A stretch of DNA of 64,000 nucleotides from an uncultured Opitutia bacterium (GCA_903913915.1 CAIWNE010000070.1:1-64000); one strand, 5' to 3'; numbered from the stretch's first letter, positions 52,444 through 62,650 are shown. Notes: a model not told the origin generated them from the sequence alone. Translations and numbers: made by a program.

Positions 52444-55061
52444 CGCAGGGAGGCGGCCTCGATCATCCGCAGGAAGAGCGGGCTGACGTACGGAAGCGCG
52501 ACGTTCTTGTAATCGCTATGCAGCCAACGGCCGGCGGTCCGGGTGCCGTCGTGTCCTTCCGCAGGCCAGGGGCCGCCCGGCCGGCGTCCCTGGAGTTCCA
52601 GGTCGTAGTTCGCGACGCCCGCGGCGACGATCGGCGCGGCTCCGGCGGCGAACGTCATCGCGGGAACGCCACGGGCCAGAAGGTCGTAGCGGATGTGCGG
52701 CGAGTCGAGCAAGGGCGACGGGCGCGGCGCCCTGGGTTGGTGCAGCCAGCCTTCGTCGAAGGGCCGGAAGAAGGGGTCCTTAAGCAGTTGGGCCGACGTA
52801 AGCTGCGCCGCCTCCTCGGGCGTAAGCTTCTCGTAATGCCCGCCGGCGCCCTTCGTCGTGCCATTCGGGACGTAGCGCCCGCGCCATGCGGGATTGAATC
52901 CCCATGCCCCTTGCGACCTTTCCATCGCGATGGCGGCGAGCGACCGGCTCCATCCGACGCCCTTCAGCAGTTCCTGCGTCTTCCATACGCCGTAGTCGAT
53001 CGCCCGGCCCGACCAGAGGGTCGCGAGCACCGAGGCGGACACCATCTCGCGGGGACAGTTGGTGACATCTTCGCCGGTGGAGTAGCAGTTGGTGGCGATG
53101 GCCGCCGTGCGGACACGTTCGAAGGCGTTGAGCCACGTGTAGGATGCGCGTTGGTCGCCCGGTGGTTGTTGGCGGGCCCAGTCCGAGGCATAGAGCCGTC
53201 GTTCATAAGGCCTCCATGAGCCTTCGGTCATCTCGGCGGCCTGCTGCGGCGAGGTCGAATCGCCGGCGATCGATTCGATCGGGAGCGCGGCGTTGAGCAT
53301 GAAGTAGCGGGCGGGCGTGAAACCCGCCTGCACCGCCTGGCAGGCGACGACATTCCCCAGGCTATGGGCGACCAGCAAGGTTCGGGAGGCGTCGAGGAAG
53401 CCCAAGGCATGCGGCACTTCGTCGCCGGTCTGGAATGCCTGGTAGACCGCACGATGATAATCCAGCCCGGTGTCTCCGTTCCAGGTGATGCCCACGAAGC
53501 GCGCGTTGCTGCCCAGGACGTAGAGCCGCTTGAACGTCTCGGCGTGCCAGCCGCGGGCGACGTCTCCGGGGACGTTGTAGCCGTGGATCAACACGACCCA
53601 GCGGTCGTTCGTCTCGGCGTCGGGCAGGCCTGGCGGCTCGCCGATCTGTTGCGGCCGGCCGGCTCGTCTGACCTGAGCCGGTCGGCCGGAGTAATCGAAG
53701 GCGGCTCGCGCCAGGTTCACATGGCGGTACATGGTCTCCACGGGCACGAGCGCCAAGGGTTGCTCGAAGCTGGTCACGAGCCGGTCTCCCTTGAAGATTT
53801 CCAGACGCAGGGGCCGGACGCTGGGATGCGCTCCTTCCAGCAGCACTACGCCGTGCCCCAGCGCATGGATACGTTCAAGGAAGCCAGCTGGTATCTCGAT
53901 GCGGCCGTCCTTGTCCGGCATGAGCACTTCGGCGGCGGCGGGAGCGTCGTCCAGCTTCGGGCCGAAGCATCGGATCGTCGGATCACGATGGAGGGAGCCG
54001 GCGGTCGCCGGGGTCAGTCCGGTCAGGACGGCTTGGACGGCGCGATCAGGGTTGCCGATGAAGTAGCGGAAGCCTTCGGCGGGCTTAAGCAAGCCCGTGA
54101 CCTGCGCGAGGTTCAGGTTGACCGGCAGGAAGTCGACGAGGTCGCGCAATCCGTCGATGCCTGGGTGGGCGTAGTCCGCCTGACTCGATGGCAGTCCCGG
54201 GACATCGGCACGCTCCTGGCATTCACCTGCGTCGTCGTCGTCATTGACCCAGTGCCGGAGCGGCCTGCCTTCGGCCGGACTTTCGTTCGTCGCGATGATG
54301 CCGTCGCGATCGATGTCGGCTTCGATGCCGACCGGCACTGCGGTGAAATCGCTCAGGTCGTAGCCCAGATGGGTGCCGCCCTCGGGCGTCAGGCTCAACG
54401 TCAGCTGGTGGCCTTCGTCGGCCGTCTTGAGCCTGAAGGAGAGTCCGGCGTAATCCCATGCCATCCCCACCGGGGTAGGTGTGGTCCATTCGGCGATCGT
54501 CTTGCCGTCATCCCGGCGGACCGAAACGACGTAACGTTGCTCGATGCCGAGGGGGTTCCACGTGAGACGATGCCGCCAGATCAGCATGAACGTCCCCGCC
54601 TTCAGGTCCCCGCGCCGGATCTCGACGGCCAGGTCCGAGAGGTCGGAGGGAAGATAGTAATACCTGAGAAAAAAGTCCGCGGCGCCCGTCGGACTGTTCG
54701 ACGACGAAGAGGCGCCGAGGCGGCGCGCCGCCAGCAGTTCCGAAATCTTGAGCCGGAGCGACGGGTTGCCGGTGGCGACGCCGCCCGCGGCTTGGATGGT
54801 TTCGCCGTGCGGGAAGTCGTGAGGATCGCAGGGGTCGGTGCCGTTGATCAGTTCGGTCAGGTCGTCCCAGCCGTCGCCGTCGGTATCCGGCGACAGCGGG
54901 TCGGTGCCGAGTTCGGCTTCGAGTTCATCGTCGAGGCCGTCGCCATCGGTATCGACGACGGTTGGCGGAGGGCTCAGGTCGCCGCGGTTCAGCGCAAAGG
55001 TCGGCGAAGACGCGGCGAGGTGCAGGAAGATTCCCCAGCAAAGGCAGGAACGGGCGATCAT
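52440..55061 (-). CDS. Secreted alpha/beta hydrolase with thrombospondin type-3-like Ca-binding repeats
   Basis: DTDGDGLDDELEAELGTDPLSPDTDGDGWDDLTELINGTDP; WVVLIHGYNVPGD; nucleophile elbow VAHSLGN. Confidence 0.85.
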   Translation of the reverse strand: MIARSCLCWGIFLHLAASSPTFALNRGDLSPPPTVVDTDGDGLDDELEAELGTDPLSPDTDGDGWDDLTELINGTDPCDPHDFPHGETIQAAGGVATGNPSLRLKISELLAARRLGASSSSNSPTGAADFFLRYYYLPSDLSDLAVEIRRGDLKAGTFMLIWRHRLTWNPLGIEQRYVVSVRRDDGKTIAEWTTPTPVGMAWDYAGLSFRLKTADEGHQLTLSLTPEGGTHLGYDLSDFTAVPVGIEADIDRDGIIATNESPAEGRPLRHWVNDDDDAGECQERADVPGLPSSQADYAHPGIDGLRDLVDFLPVNLNLAQVTGLLKPAEGFRYFIGNPDRAVQAVLTGLTPATAGSLHRDPTIRCFGPKLDDAPAAAEVLMPDKDGRIEIPAGFLERIHALGHGVVLLEGAHPSVRPLRLEIFKGDRLVTSFEQPLALVPVETMYRHVNLARAAFDYSGRPAQVRRAGRPQQIGEPPGLPDAETNDRWVVLIHGYNVPGDVARGWHAETFKRLYVLGSNARFVGITWNGDTGLDYHRAVYQAFQTGDEVPHALGFLDASRTLLVAHSLGNVVACQAVQAGFTPARYFMLNAALPIESIAGDSTSPQQAAEMTEGSWRPYERRLYASDWARQQPPGDQRASYTWLNAFERVRTAAIATNCYSTGEDVTNCPREMVSASVLATLWSGRAIDYGVWKTQELLKGVGWSRSLAAIAMERSQGAWGFNPAWRGRYVPNGTTKGAGGHYEKLTPEEAAQLTSAQLLKDPFFRPFDEGWLHQPRAPRPSPLLDSPHIRYDLLARGVPAMTFAAGAAPIVAAGVANYDLELQGRRPGGPWPAEGHDGTRTAGRWLHSDYKNVALPYVSPLFLRMIEAASLR

Positions 55062-55252
55062 GGCCCAGACGAGTTTAGGATTCCTGCCTGCAAAACAACG
55101 AGCGACCCCTGGGTATCTTATGATGAGAGAACATCGCCGCCGTCGCCTAGGCTAAGTCCGGGCTGGTTATATGTCCGCGACCTGTCGAATAAAGGCGGGC
55201 GAGAGCGCCGGGGCCGGTTGACCCCGCAACCGCCGGGGTTATCTGGTGTCTC

Positions 55253-57793
55253 ATGCGCATGCCCCGCCGCACCCTGTCCCTGGCCGCCCTCTGCCTGGCG
55301 GCCGCCGCCTCCGCGCAGATCGGCGACAAGGCCGGCGAGCCGCAGATGCAGATCGTGCCCGACAACCTGATCCCGCCCTCGCCCGCGCTTGCGCCTCAGG
55401 ATGAGCTGAAGACGTTCCAGCTCGCGAAGGGCTACCGGATCTCGCTCGTGGCGAGCGACCCGCAGATCGGCGATCCGGTGGCCGCCCAGTTCGGACCCGA
55501 CGGACGGCTCTGGGTGGTCGAGATGCAGGGCTACATGCCCGACCTCGACGGCACGACGGAAGACCAGCCGCACGGCCGCATCTCGGTCCTCGAGGACACC
55601 GACGGCGACGGCGTCTTCGACAAGGCCACGGTCTTCCTCGATCACATCGTGATGCCGCGCGCCATCGCCCTCCATCGCGACGGCGTCCTGGTCGGCGCGC
55701 CGCCCCACCTCTGGTTCTGCCGCGACACGAAGGGCGCCGGCAGGTGCGACGAGAAGACCGAGATCGCGACGGACTTCGGCGTGCGCGTCGATCCGTCGCG
55801 TCCGGCGCTCGCCAATCCCGAGCGCGCCCCGAACGCCTTGCTCTGGGGCCATGACAACTGGCTCTACGTCGGCGCCTACACGGCCCGCTTCAAGTTCAAG
55901 GACGGACGCTGGGTGCGCGGGCTGAGCAACTTCCGCGGCCAGTGGGGTCTCTCGCAGGACGACTTCGGCCATCTCTTCCATAACAGCAACAGCGACGCCC
56001 TCCGCGCGGACGTCATCCCGTCGTCCTACCTCAACCGCAACCCGAACCTCAACCGCGTCACGGGCCTGAACTGGAAGGTCGCGAAGGAGCAGTTCGTCTG
56101 GCCGGCCCGCGTCAATCCGGGCATCAACCGCGGCTATCGCCCGGAGATGCTCCGCGACTTCAAGCTCAAGGAGTACACCGCCGCCTGTGCGCCTTGGGTG
56201 TACCGCGCCGACCTCTTCCCGGCTGACGCCTACGGCAACGTGTTCGTCTGCGAACCCGCCGGCAACCTGATCTCCCGCGACGTGGTGAAGTCGGCCGGCG
56301 GCGCGCTCGAGTCGCAGCCGTATTACGACCAGGCGGAGTTCCTGACCTCGACCGACGAACGCTTCCGTCCGGTCAACCTGCTCACCGGCCCCGACGGCGC
56401 GCTCTACGTCATCGACCTCTACCGCGGCATCATCCAGCACCGCATCTCGCTGACCACCTACCTGCGCGAGCAGATCGTGAAGCGGGGCCTCGACAAGCCC
56501 CTCGCGCTCGGGCGCGTCTGGCGGATCGCGCCCGAAGGCGTCGCCGTCGTCCCGGCCAAGAAACTCTCCGCGATGACCCCGGCCGAGCTCGTCGCCGAGC
56601 TCGCCAGCGGCAACGCCTGGCGTCGCGAGACCGCCCAGCGCCTGCTCGTCGAGGCCGCTCCGGACGCCGCGATCGACGCCGCGTTGGTCGCGCTCGCCAA
56701 GGAGTCCGCCGCGCCCATGGGCCGCGTGCATGCGCTCTGGACGCTCGAAGGCCGCGGCGTCGTGAAGGCCGAGGCCGTCCTCGCCGGCATGGCCCACGCC
56801 GATCCGCGCGTGCGGGCCGCCGCCATCCGCGTGTCGGAGGCCCTGATGGCCACGCCGGACCGCGAGGCGATCGTCGCCCGCTGGACCGACCTCGCCGCGA
56901 CCGAGGCCGTCGCCGAAGTGCAGCAGCAGCTCGCGCTCTCGATCGGCGAAGCCAAGTCCCTCGCGTCCGACCTCGCCGGCGCCGCGCTCGTCACCCGCGC
57001 GGCCGACGTCGCCTTCATCCAGGACGCCTTCGTCAGCGGACTGGAAGGGCGGGAAATCGACGTCTTCGAGGCCGTCATGAAGAAGCCCGCGGATTATCCC
57101 AAGACCCTGCCCGCCGCCTTGCTGCGCTGCGTGTTCTCGACGCGCAAGCCCGCGCAGGTCGAGAAGGCCTTGGCGATCATCGCCGCGTTGCCGCTCAAGT
57201 CGCAGCAGCTGACGTTGCTCGGTTCGCTGGCCACGCACCCGACCGTCACCGCCAAGCGCCCCGTGAAGCTCGCCGCCGAGCCGGCCTCGCTGGCCAAGCT
57301 TGCGAAGAGCAAGGACGCCGCGATGCTCAAGGCCCTCGCCTGGTTCAAGAGCACCGTCGTCTGGCCGGGCAAGCCCGGCGTCGTCGTCCCGGTCGTGAAG
57401 CCGCTCACCAACGAAGAGCAGGCGCTCTTCGACAACGGCAGGCAGACCTTCGCCGGCCTGTGCGCCGCGTGCCACCAGACCACCGGCAAGGGCCTCGACG
57501 GCCTCGCTCCGCCGCTGGCCGATTCCGAGTGGGTCAACGGCGATCCCGAGCGCATCGTCAAGGTCGTCATGCACGGCCTGCGCGGGCCCATCAAGGTCAA
57601 GGGCAGCCACTACAGCTACGACATGCCCGCCGCGGGTTTCCTTTCCGACGAGCAGATCGCTGGCGTACTCACGTATATCCGCCGCGAGTGGGACCACGAG
57701 TCCGCGCCCGTGCCGCTCGACCTCGTGAAGAAGGTCCGCGCCGAGACCAAGGGCCGGACCGATGCGTGGACGGAAGCGGAGCTCGGCAAGTGA
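55253..57793 (+). CDS. PVC-type membrane-bound dehydrogenase / HEAT-like region with c-type cytochrome domain
   Basis: GDPVAAQFGPDGRLWVVEMQGYMPDLDG...; C-terminal heme site GLCAACHQTTGKGLDGLAPPLADSEWV. Confidence 0.9.
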   Translation: MRMPRRTLSLAALCLAAAASAQIGDKAGEPQMQIVPDNLIPPSPALAPQDELKTFQLAKGYRISLVASDPQIGDPVAAQFGPDGRLWVVEMQGYMPDLDGTTEDQPHGRISVLEDTDGDGVFDKATVFLDHIVMPRAIALHRDGVLVGAPPHLWFCRDTKGAGRCDEKTEIATDFGVRVDPSRPALANPERAPNALLWGHDNWLYVGAYTARFKFKDGRWVRGLSNFRGQWGLSQDDFGHLFHNSNSDALRADVIPSSYLNRNPNLNRVTGLNWKVAKEQFVWPARVNPGINRGYRPEMLRDFKLKEYTAACAPWVYRADLFPADAYGNVFVCEPAGNLISRDVVKSAGGALESQPYYDQAEFLTSTDERFRPVNLLTGPDGALYVIDLYRGIIQHRISLTTYLREQIVKRGLDKPLALGRVWRIAPEGVAVVPAKKLSAMTPAELVAELASGNAWRRETAQRLLVEAAPDAAIDAALVALAKESAAPMGRVHALWTLEGRGVVKAEAVLAGMAHADPRVRAAAIRVSEALMATPDREAIVARWTDLAATEAVAEVQQQLALSIGEAKSLASDLAGAALVTRAADVAFIQDAFVSGLEGREIDVFEAVMKKPADYPKTLPAALLRCVFSTRKPAQVEKALAIIAALPLKSQQLTLLGSLATHPTVTAKRPVKLAAEPASLAKLAKSKDAAMLKALAWFKSTVVWPGKPGVVVPVVKPLTNEEQALFDNGRQTFAGLCAACHQTTGKGLDGLAPPLADSEWVNGDPERIVKVVMHGLRGPIKVKGSHYSYDMPAAGFLSDEQIAGVLTYIRREWDHESAPVPLDLVKKVRAETKGRTDAWTEAELGK

Positions 57794-57896
57794 CGGAGGG
57801 CTGAGCCGAGACGGGAGGTTCGGCCTTGCCTGTTGATGTCTCGGAAATGGACGGCCGTTTACTTCGCCGGCAGAAGCCGGCGGCCCATCGCGTCGC

Positions 57897-59873
57897 TCAG
57901 AAATTCCTGCGGAGGCTGATCGCGCCGGACACGTCAGGCGACTCGCCCACGCCGGAGGCGTGCGCGGTGAAGGACAGCGTGGTCTGGTCGTCCAGTTTGT
58001 GGTCGACGTCCAGACCGAAGCGGGCCTGGTCGCGGACGGGTTCGGCGGTGGGCGCGGAGAGCTCGAGCGTGCTGGTGACGTCGGTGGCGGCCAGCGAGGC
58101 TTGGCCGTGGTCGTAGCGATGGATCCATTCGGCCGAGAGGCGTACGGCGGTCCGCTCGCCTAGCGACCGGCTCAGGGCCGTCCCGACCCGGCTTTCCTTG
58201 GCGGTTTGTCTCATCGCTCCGAAGCTCGCGGCGTAGGAGCCGCCGGTTTCCGTGAAGGCGTCGGACTGCGCTTCGCTGATCGAGTACGACACGTAGGCCT
58301 TGAGTTCGACGTCGCCGGCTTTGGCCAGCGTCGGCGAGTCGAAACGGAGACGGGCGGCGAGGTTGGTGAGGTTCGTCACGCCATGGGAATGGTCGACGCC
58401 GCCGCCGGTGACATAGCCGCGGTCGGCGACATAGCGCCAACCGCCATAAGACAGCAGGACGGAGAAGATGCCGCCCTCCGCGCGGAACAGGTCCGCTTCG
58501 GCCACGAGGTATTGCCCCTGGATGCGGGCTGCCCCGTCGTTGGCCAGGTTCTGGTCCTGTACGCCGTAGCCGGCGCCTGCTCCGACGAGAAGGCCGGGCA
58601 GGGGGGCGAAGGTCGCGCCGACTTCGCCCGAGCGGGAGAGCAGGTCGCGGGTGCGCGAGCTGCTGGCGACGTCGCCGGTCGACCAGAAGGAGCGCCCTAG
58701 TCCGAGGTCGGCCAGCGGACGATGATGCGCGCCTTCGAGGTAGCCGTTGGTGAGCGCCAAGGAGGTGGACAGGACCGATTGAGCGCCAGCCACGGAGCCG
58801 AGCCAGTCCTGGGCGTCCAGCATCACGCGTTGGCGCCATACGAAGGCGTGGTTGCCCCCGCTGGCGGTGTCGCTGTTGCCGACGACGACCTTGCCGTCGG
58901 CGGAAACTCCGCTGGCGTAGGAATTGGCACCGCCGAGCGTGCCGAGGTCGGTCATGCCGTCGGCCTGGGTCCAGCGGAACGCGTGCGTATTGCCGGCGGC
59001 GACGGACGAGGCTCCGACGACGACGTTGCCGTCCGCGGAGATGCCGGTCGCCGTCGAGTAGGTGCCGGCGATCGCGCCGAGGCTCGTCATGCCGCCGACC
59101 TGGGTCCAGCGGAACGCGAACATGTCCCCGTTGAGAAAACTGCTGTCGCCGATTACGACCAGTCCGTCGGAGGAGACGGCCTTGGCATGCGAGTCGTTGG
59201 CTCCGGGGATGGTCCCGAGGTCGGTCATGCCGCCGGCCTGGCTCCAGCGGAAGGCGTGATTGACGCCGCCTCCCGTGCTGCTGGTACCGACGACGACATT
59301 GCCGTCCCCTGAGGTCCCGGTGGCGGAGGAAAGGGTACCTCCGAGGGTGCCGATATCGGCGAAGCCACCGGCCTGCGTCCAGCGGAAGGCATGCGTTTCC
59401 GTGCTGATCGCGCTCTCGCCGACGATGACAGCGCCGTCGGCCGAGACGCCCCACGCCGCCGAAGTATTGCCTGACGCGAAGGTGCCGCCGAGGGCGCCGA
59501 GGTCGGTCATGCCGCCGGCCTGAGTCCAGCGAAAGGCATGGAAGTGGGAGTAGTCGGTTCCTGGCCCATATCCAAATTGGTCCGCGCGGCCGACGACGAC
59601 GGAGCCGTCAGCGGAGACGGCCAACGCGGTGGACCAGCCGTTGACGACCAGCGGGCCGAGGTTCGTCATGCCGCCGGCCTGGGTCCATCGGAACGCCTGC
59701 TCCTTGCCGTTCGCGTCGTCGCCCGAGCCGATGATCACGAGTCCGTTGGCGGAGATGCCGCCGGCGGCGGACCAGGTGCCTCCCGCGAGGGGGCCGACAT
59801 CGGTCATGGTCCCCGCGCCGAGGCGCGGGACGGTGGCCGCCGCCAGCAGGAAAAGGCCGGAGATCGTACGCAT
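57897..59873 (-). CDS. HAF-repeat autotransporter, paralog of 49362-51296
   Basis: About ten units of the form AFRWTQAGGMTDLGxLGG...SADGxVVVGxS; C-terminus FGLDVDHKLDDQTTLSFTAHASGVGESPDVSGAISLRRNF. Start trimmed to 59873 (MRTISGLFLLAAATVPRLGAG). Confidence 0.92.
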   Translation of the reverse strand: MRTISGLFLLAAATVPRLGAGTMTDVGPLAGGTWSAAGGISANGLVIIGSGDDANGKEQAFRWTQAGGMTNLGPLVVNGWSTALAVSADGSVVVGRADQFGYGPGTDYSHFHAFRWTQAGGMTDLGALGGTFASGNTSAAWGVSADGAVIVGESAISTETHAFRWTQAGGFADIGTLGGTLSSATGTSGDGNVVVGTSSTGGGVNHAFRWSQAGGMTDLGTIPGANDSHAKAVSSDGLVVIGDSSFLNGDMFAFRWTQVGGMTSLGAIAGTYSTATGISADGNVVVGASSVAAGNTHAFRWTQADGMTDLGTLGGANSYASGVSADGKVVVGNSDTASGGNHAFVWRQRVMLDAQDWLGSVAGAQSVLSTSLALTNGYLEGAHHRPLADLGLGRSFWSTGDVASSSRTRDLLSRSGEVGATFAPLPGLLVGAGAGYGVQDQNLANDGAARIQGQYLVAEADLFRAEGGIFSVLLSYGGWRYVADRGYVTGGGVDHSHGVTNLTNLAARLRFDSPTLAKAGDVELKAYVSYSISEAQSDAFTETGGSYAASFGAMRQTAKESRVGTALSRSLGERTAVRLSAEWIHRYDHGQASLAATDVTSTLELSAPTAEPVRDQARFGLDVDHKLDDQTTLSFTAHASGVGESPDVSGAISLRRNF

Positions 59874-59935
59874 AGGAGTCCCCGCAGTCTTCGCTTCCGC
59901 CCTATGCGGGCAAGCCGTAAGCCGCATGGCCACGC

Positions 59936-60862
59936 TTACTTCGCTTCTTCCGGCACGAAACGTTCGAGGTAACGCCAGATCCAGGGCAGGAGCGTCAGCG
60001 CCATGATGGCCGCCGAGAGATTGAAGGCGGAATGCACCAGCGCGACCTGCAGTCCGGGCTCGGGCATGAGCGCGAGCAACGGCCGGATGGCGAATTGGAG
60101 CACGGCGACGAAGAGCGCGAGGCCGCAGAGGTCCAGCCCGGCGTTGAACAGCGCCAGCCGGCGAGCGCTGGGGCCGAAGGTCGAGGCGTTGAAGAGCGAG
60201 ACCCAGCCGGTGCCGAGGTTCGCGCCGACGACCATCCAGATCGAGAGCGCAGGTTCGATGAGCCCGCCCGCCACGGAGAGCACGGTGAGGCCGACGACGA
60301 CCGAGGAGGACTGTACCAGCATCGTCAGCAGGGCGCCGAAGGCCAAGGCGCGCAGGGGCGTGGAGACGGCTTCGAGCCAATGCATGACGTCGGGCGAACG
60401 CGCGAGCGGCAGGAGCGTCGAACTGATCAGGCTGAGCGCCAGGAAGATCAGGCCGAAGTGGAAGACCGGGTGGCCGTAGGTGCGCCAGCGCCGCGGGCCG
60501 AAGAGCGACCAGAGGCCGCCGACCGAGACGAAGATCGGGCCCATGCCGGTGAACTTGTAGGCGATGAGCCAGGCGGTGAGGGTGGTGCCGACGTTGGCGC
60601 CGATCATGACCGTCCAGGCCGCGCGCATGGGCAGGACCTTCTGCTCGGTCAGGCCCATCGTGATGAAGTTCACCACCGAGGACGACTGCACCAAGGCCGC
60701 GCTGACCGCGCCCGCGAGCGCGCCGCCGAAGCGGTTGGCCGTCACGCGCTGCAGGACATGCCGCAGGTGCGAGCCGCCGAGGCGCGTCACCTCGCGGGCG
60801 AAATCCCGGAGGCTGTGCAGGTAGAGCATGACCGCCGCGACGGCGGTGAAGAAGAGGTCCAC
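59936..60862 (-). CDS. Na/Pi cotransporter family protein
   Basis: Two QSSS motifs (SAALVQSSSVVNFI; TMLVQSSSVVVGL), GANVGTTLTAW and GANLGTGWVSLFNAS. Confidence 0.9.
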   Translation of the reverse strand: MDLFFTAVAAVMLYLHSLRDFAREVTRLGGSHLRHVLQRVTANRFGGALAGAVSAALVQSSSVVNFITMGLTEQKVLPMRAAWTVMIGANVGTTLTAWLIAYKFTGMGPIFVSVGGLWSLFGPRRWRTYGHPVFHFGLIFLALSLISSTLLPLARSPDVMHWLEAVSTPLRALAFGALLTMLVQSSSVVVGLTVLSVAGGLIEPALSIWMVVGANLGTGWVSLFNASTFGPSARRLALFNAGLDLCGLALFVAVLQFAIRPLLALMPEPGLQVALVHSAFNLSAAIMALTLLPWIWRYLERFVPEEAK

Positions 60863-60998
60863 GGCGGGAAGGTAGGGGAGGGGGTGCGGAGTTTCGAGGA
60901 TGGAGTGCGCGGGGTAGGGACAGCACCACGTGCTGTCCTAAGTGCAAATCGGCCTACGGCCTGTGCAAAGGTGCAAACGTGGAAGGATGCCGGACGCG

Positions 60999-61133
60999 AT
61001 TTCAGGTCCCGGGTCTCGGGTGCAGGTTTGTGCGCGGTTACGGGCGCGGGGGTGGGAATCAGGCCCGGGACCTGTACCCGAACCTGAACACCTGAACCTG
61101 ATACCCGACGGCCGAGACCTGGGACCTGAAAAT
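60999..61133. repeat. CAGGT element with terminal inverted arms
   Basis: Left atttcaggtcccgggtctcgg (60999-61019) vs right ccgagacctgggacctgaaaat (61112-61133). Confidence 0.75.
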
Positions 61134-61220
61134 ATCCCCGCAGCAACGTATCCGGTCTCCCTTTGATTGATGCCGCTGTCCTTGTCTCCGGGTACCTTCG
61201 CGGCGGCTACGCCGCCGCGC

Positions 61221-62009
61221 TTACTTCTTCTCGACGGGCTTCGCCGGGGCGATCGGCTTGTTCTGCGCGGCGATGACGGCGCGCGTCATCGGCCAGTCGG
61301 CGTTCGGCTTGGCTTCCCAGAGATGGAGGTCGCGGATCGAGCCTTCGGGGCCGGTGACGACCATGAAGCTGTGCTTGAGCTGGCCGATCGCTGCGTGCTG
61401 GCCGGAGATCGAATGGCCGTCGACGGTCGCGACATATTCGTCGCCCATGATCTCGATGAGCACGGTGTGCCACTCGCCGACGGCGAGCGCCTTCTTGTGC
61501 GTGGCGAGGACCTCGAGCTTGTCCGGACCTTCGCGGTCTTTCCCGTCCTTGTTGATGGAGAACCCTCCGAGCCCCAGGTTGAGGCTGCAGACGTAGGTCT
61601 TCTCATTGGTCGCGCGGAGCTGGATGTAGCGGTTCTTGCGTCCATGGGCCGGATCCTTGTCGAGTTCGACGTCCTCGAGGCGCAGCTGGCACTGGAGGAT
61701 GATGTTCTGGAACTTGATGCCGTACGAAGCCGTGGCGGGGTGCTTCACCTGCGGGTTCTCCGATCCTTGGAACCGTCCGTCGACCTGCTTCCACTGGCCG
61801 CCGCGGGATTCCGGGCCCGTGCCGTGGATGAGCCAGCCTTCGAAGCCGCTGGCGTAGCCGTTGGGCTTGCCGGTGTACTTCGCGAGCGGCTTGGTGAAGT
61901 CCTCATGATAGAGTTCCTTGCCGCGCGTGGTCATCAGCGTGGGGACGTCTTCGGCGAGGGCGGAGACGCAGGTGAAGGCGAGCAAGGCGGCGAGACGGAG
62001 GGGTGACAT
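61221..62009 (-). CDS. Secreted 3-keto-disaccharide hydrolase/DUF1080-like (concanavalin-like) protein
   Basis: Signal MSPLRLAALLAFTCVSALAE; YHEDFTKPL...GQWKQVDGRFQG...EWHTVLIEIMGDEYVATVDGHSISGQ...SIRDLHLWEA. Confidence 0.7.
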   Translation of the reverse strand: MSPLRLAALLAFTCVSALAEDVPTLMTTRGKELYHEDFTKPLAKYTGKPNGYASGFEGWLIHGTGPESRGGQWKQVDGRFQGSENPQVKHPATASYGIKFQNIILQCQLRLEDVELDKDPAHGRKNRYIQLRATNEKTYVCSLNLGLGGFSINKDGKDREGPDKLEVLATHKKALAVGEWHTVLIEIMGDEYVATVDGHSISGQHAAIGQLKHSFMVVTGPEGSIRDLHLWEAKPNADWPMTRAVIAAQNKPIAPAKPVEKK

Positions 62010-62236
62010 GAGGAGAGGGTACGCCTTCTGGGAGGACGTGGCAACCTTCATGGGTAGGGGCGGGACCGCGTCACGACCTAGTTGCAACCGTTTCGGGTGG
62101 CAGGTGGCAGCCCTAGGTGGCGGGTGGTTGGAACCTTAAACTCAAAGGGAAACCGGAGACCGGATCATTACCTCATGATGCCTCTGCTTCGTAGGAGTTC
62201 ACCTTGCCGGCATGTCCCCGCGCGGCCTCCGGCCGT

Positions 62237-62650
62237 TCAGATTTCGAAATCCGTGCCGGTTTCCGAAAGCGCCAGCTGCGCGACCGTAAAGCCGGACAGG
62301 GACTTGTCGAAGCGCTTGGACACTTCGCGCCAGAGCGCCGCGACCTGAGGTCCGGAGGCGCCCTTGAGCGTGATCTTCGTCTCGACGAGTTCGGGTTCCA
62401 CGACCGCGAGCACCTGTTTCAAGGTGATGTCTTCGGCGTCCTTCGCCAGGCGGTAGCCGCCGGTCTTGCCGCGCTTCGAGACGACCAGGCCGCCTTCGCG
62501 GAGTTCGTTGAGCAGCTGGACGAGGTAATTGGCCGGGATGTCCTCGAGCTTGGCGAGTTCCTCGATGCGCGTGACGGCCGTGCCGCGGTGGCGGCGGGCG
62601 AGCTGGGAGAGGACGCGGAGGGAGTACTCGAGCTTGAGGGAGGCTTTCAT
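62237..62650 (-). CDS. Rrf2-family transcriptional regulator lacking Fe-S cysteines
   Basis: LKLEYSLRVLSQLARRHRGTAVTRIEELAKLEDIPANYLVQLLNELREGGLVVSKRGKTGGYRLAKDAEDITLKQVL; no Cys in the whole protein. Confidence 0.92.
   Translation of the reverse strand: MKASLKLEYSLRVLSQLARRHRGTAVTRIEELAKLEDIPANYLVQLLNELREGGLVVSKRGKTGGYRLAKDAEDITLKQVLAVVEPELVETKITLKGASGPQVAALWREVSKRFDKSLSGFTVAQLALSETGTDFEI

Noticed and set aside
55140-55252. Possible riboswitch/structured leader before the c-cytochrome gene
   Set aside because: GC-rich partial pairing only; no recognised riboswitch core.
53364-55370. 668-aa plus-strand ORF
   Set aside because: Antisense to the TSP3/alpha-beta hydrolase gene; no recognisable family.
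55118-57697. 859-aa minus-strand ORF
   Set aside because: Antisense to the c-cytochrome dehydrogenase, which has recognisable motifs; shadow ORF.
59874-60947. N-terminal extension of ORF 57897-60947
   Set aside because: Out of frame through the Na/Pi cotransporter gene; the real signal peptide starts at 59873.
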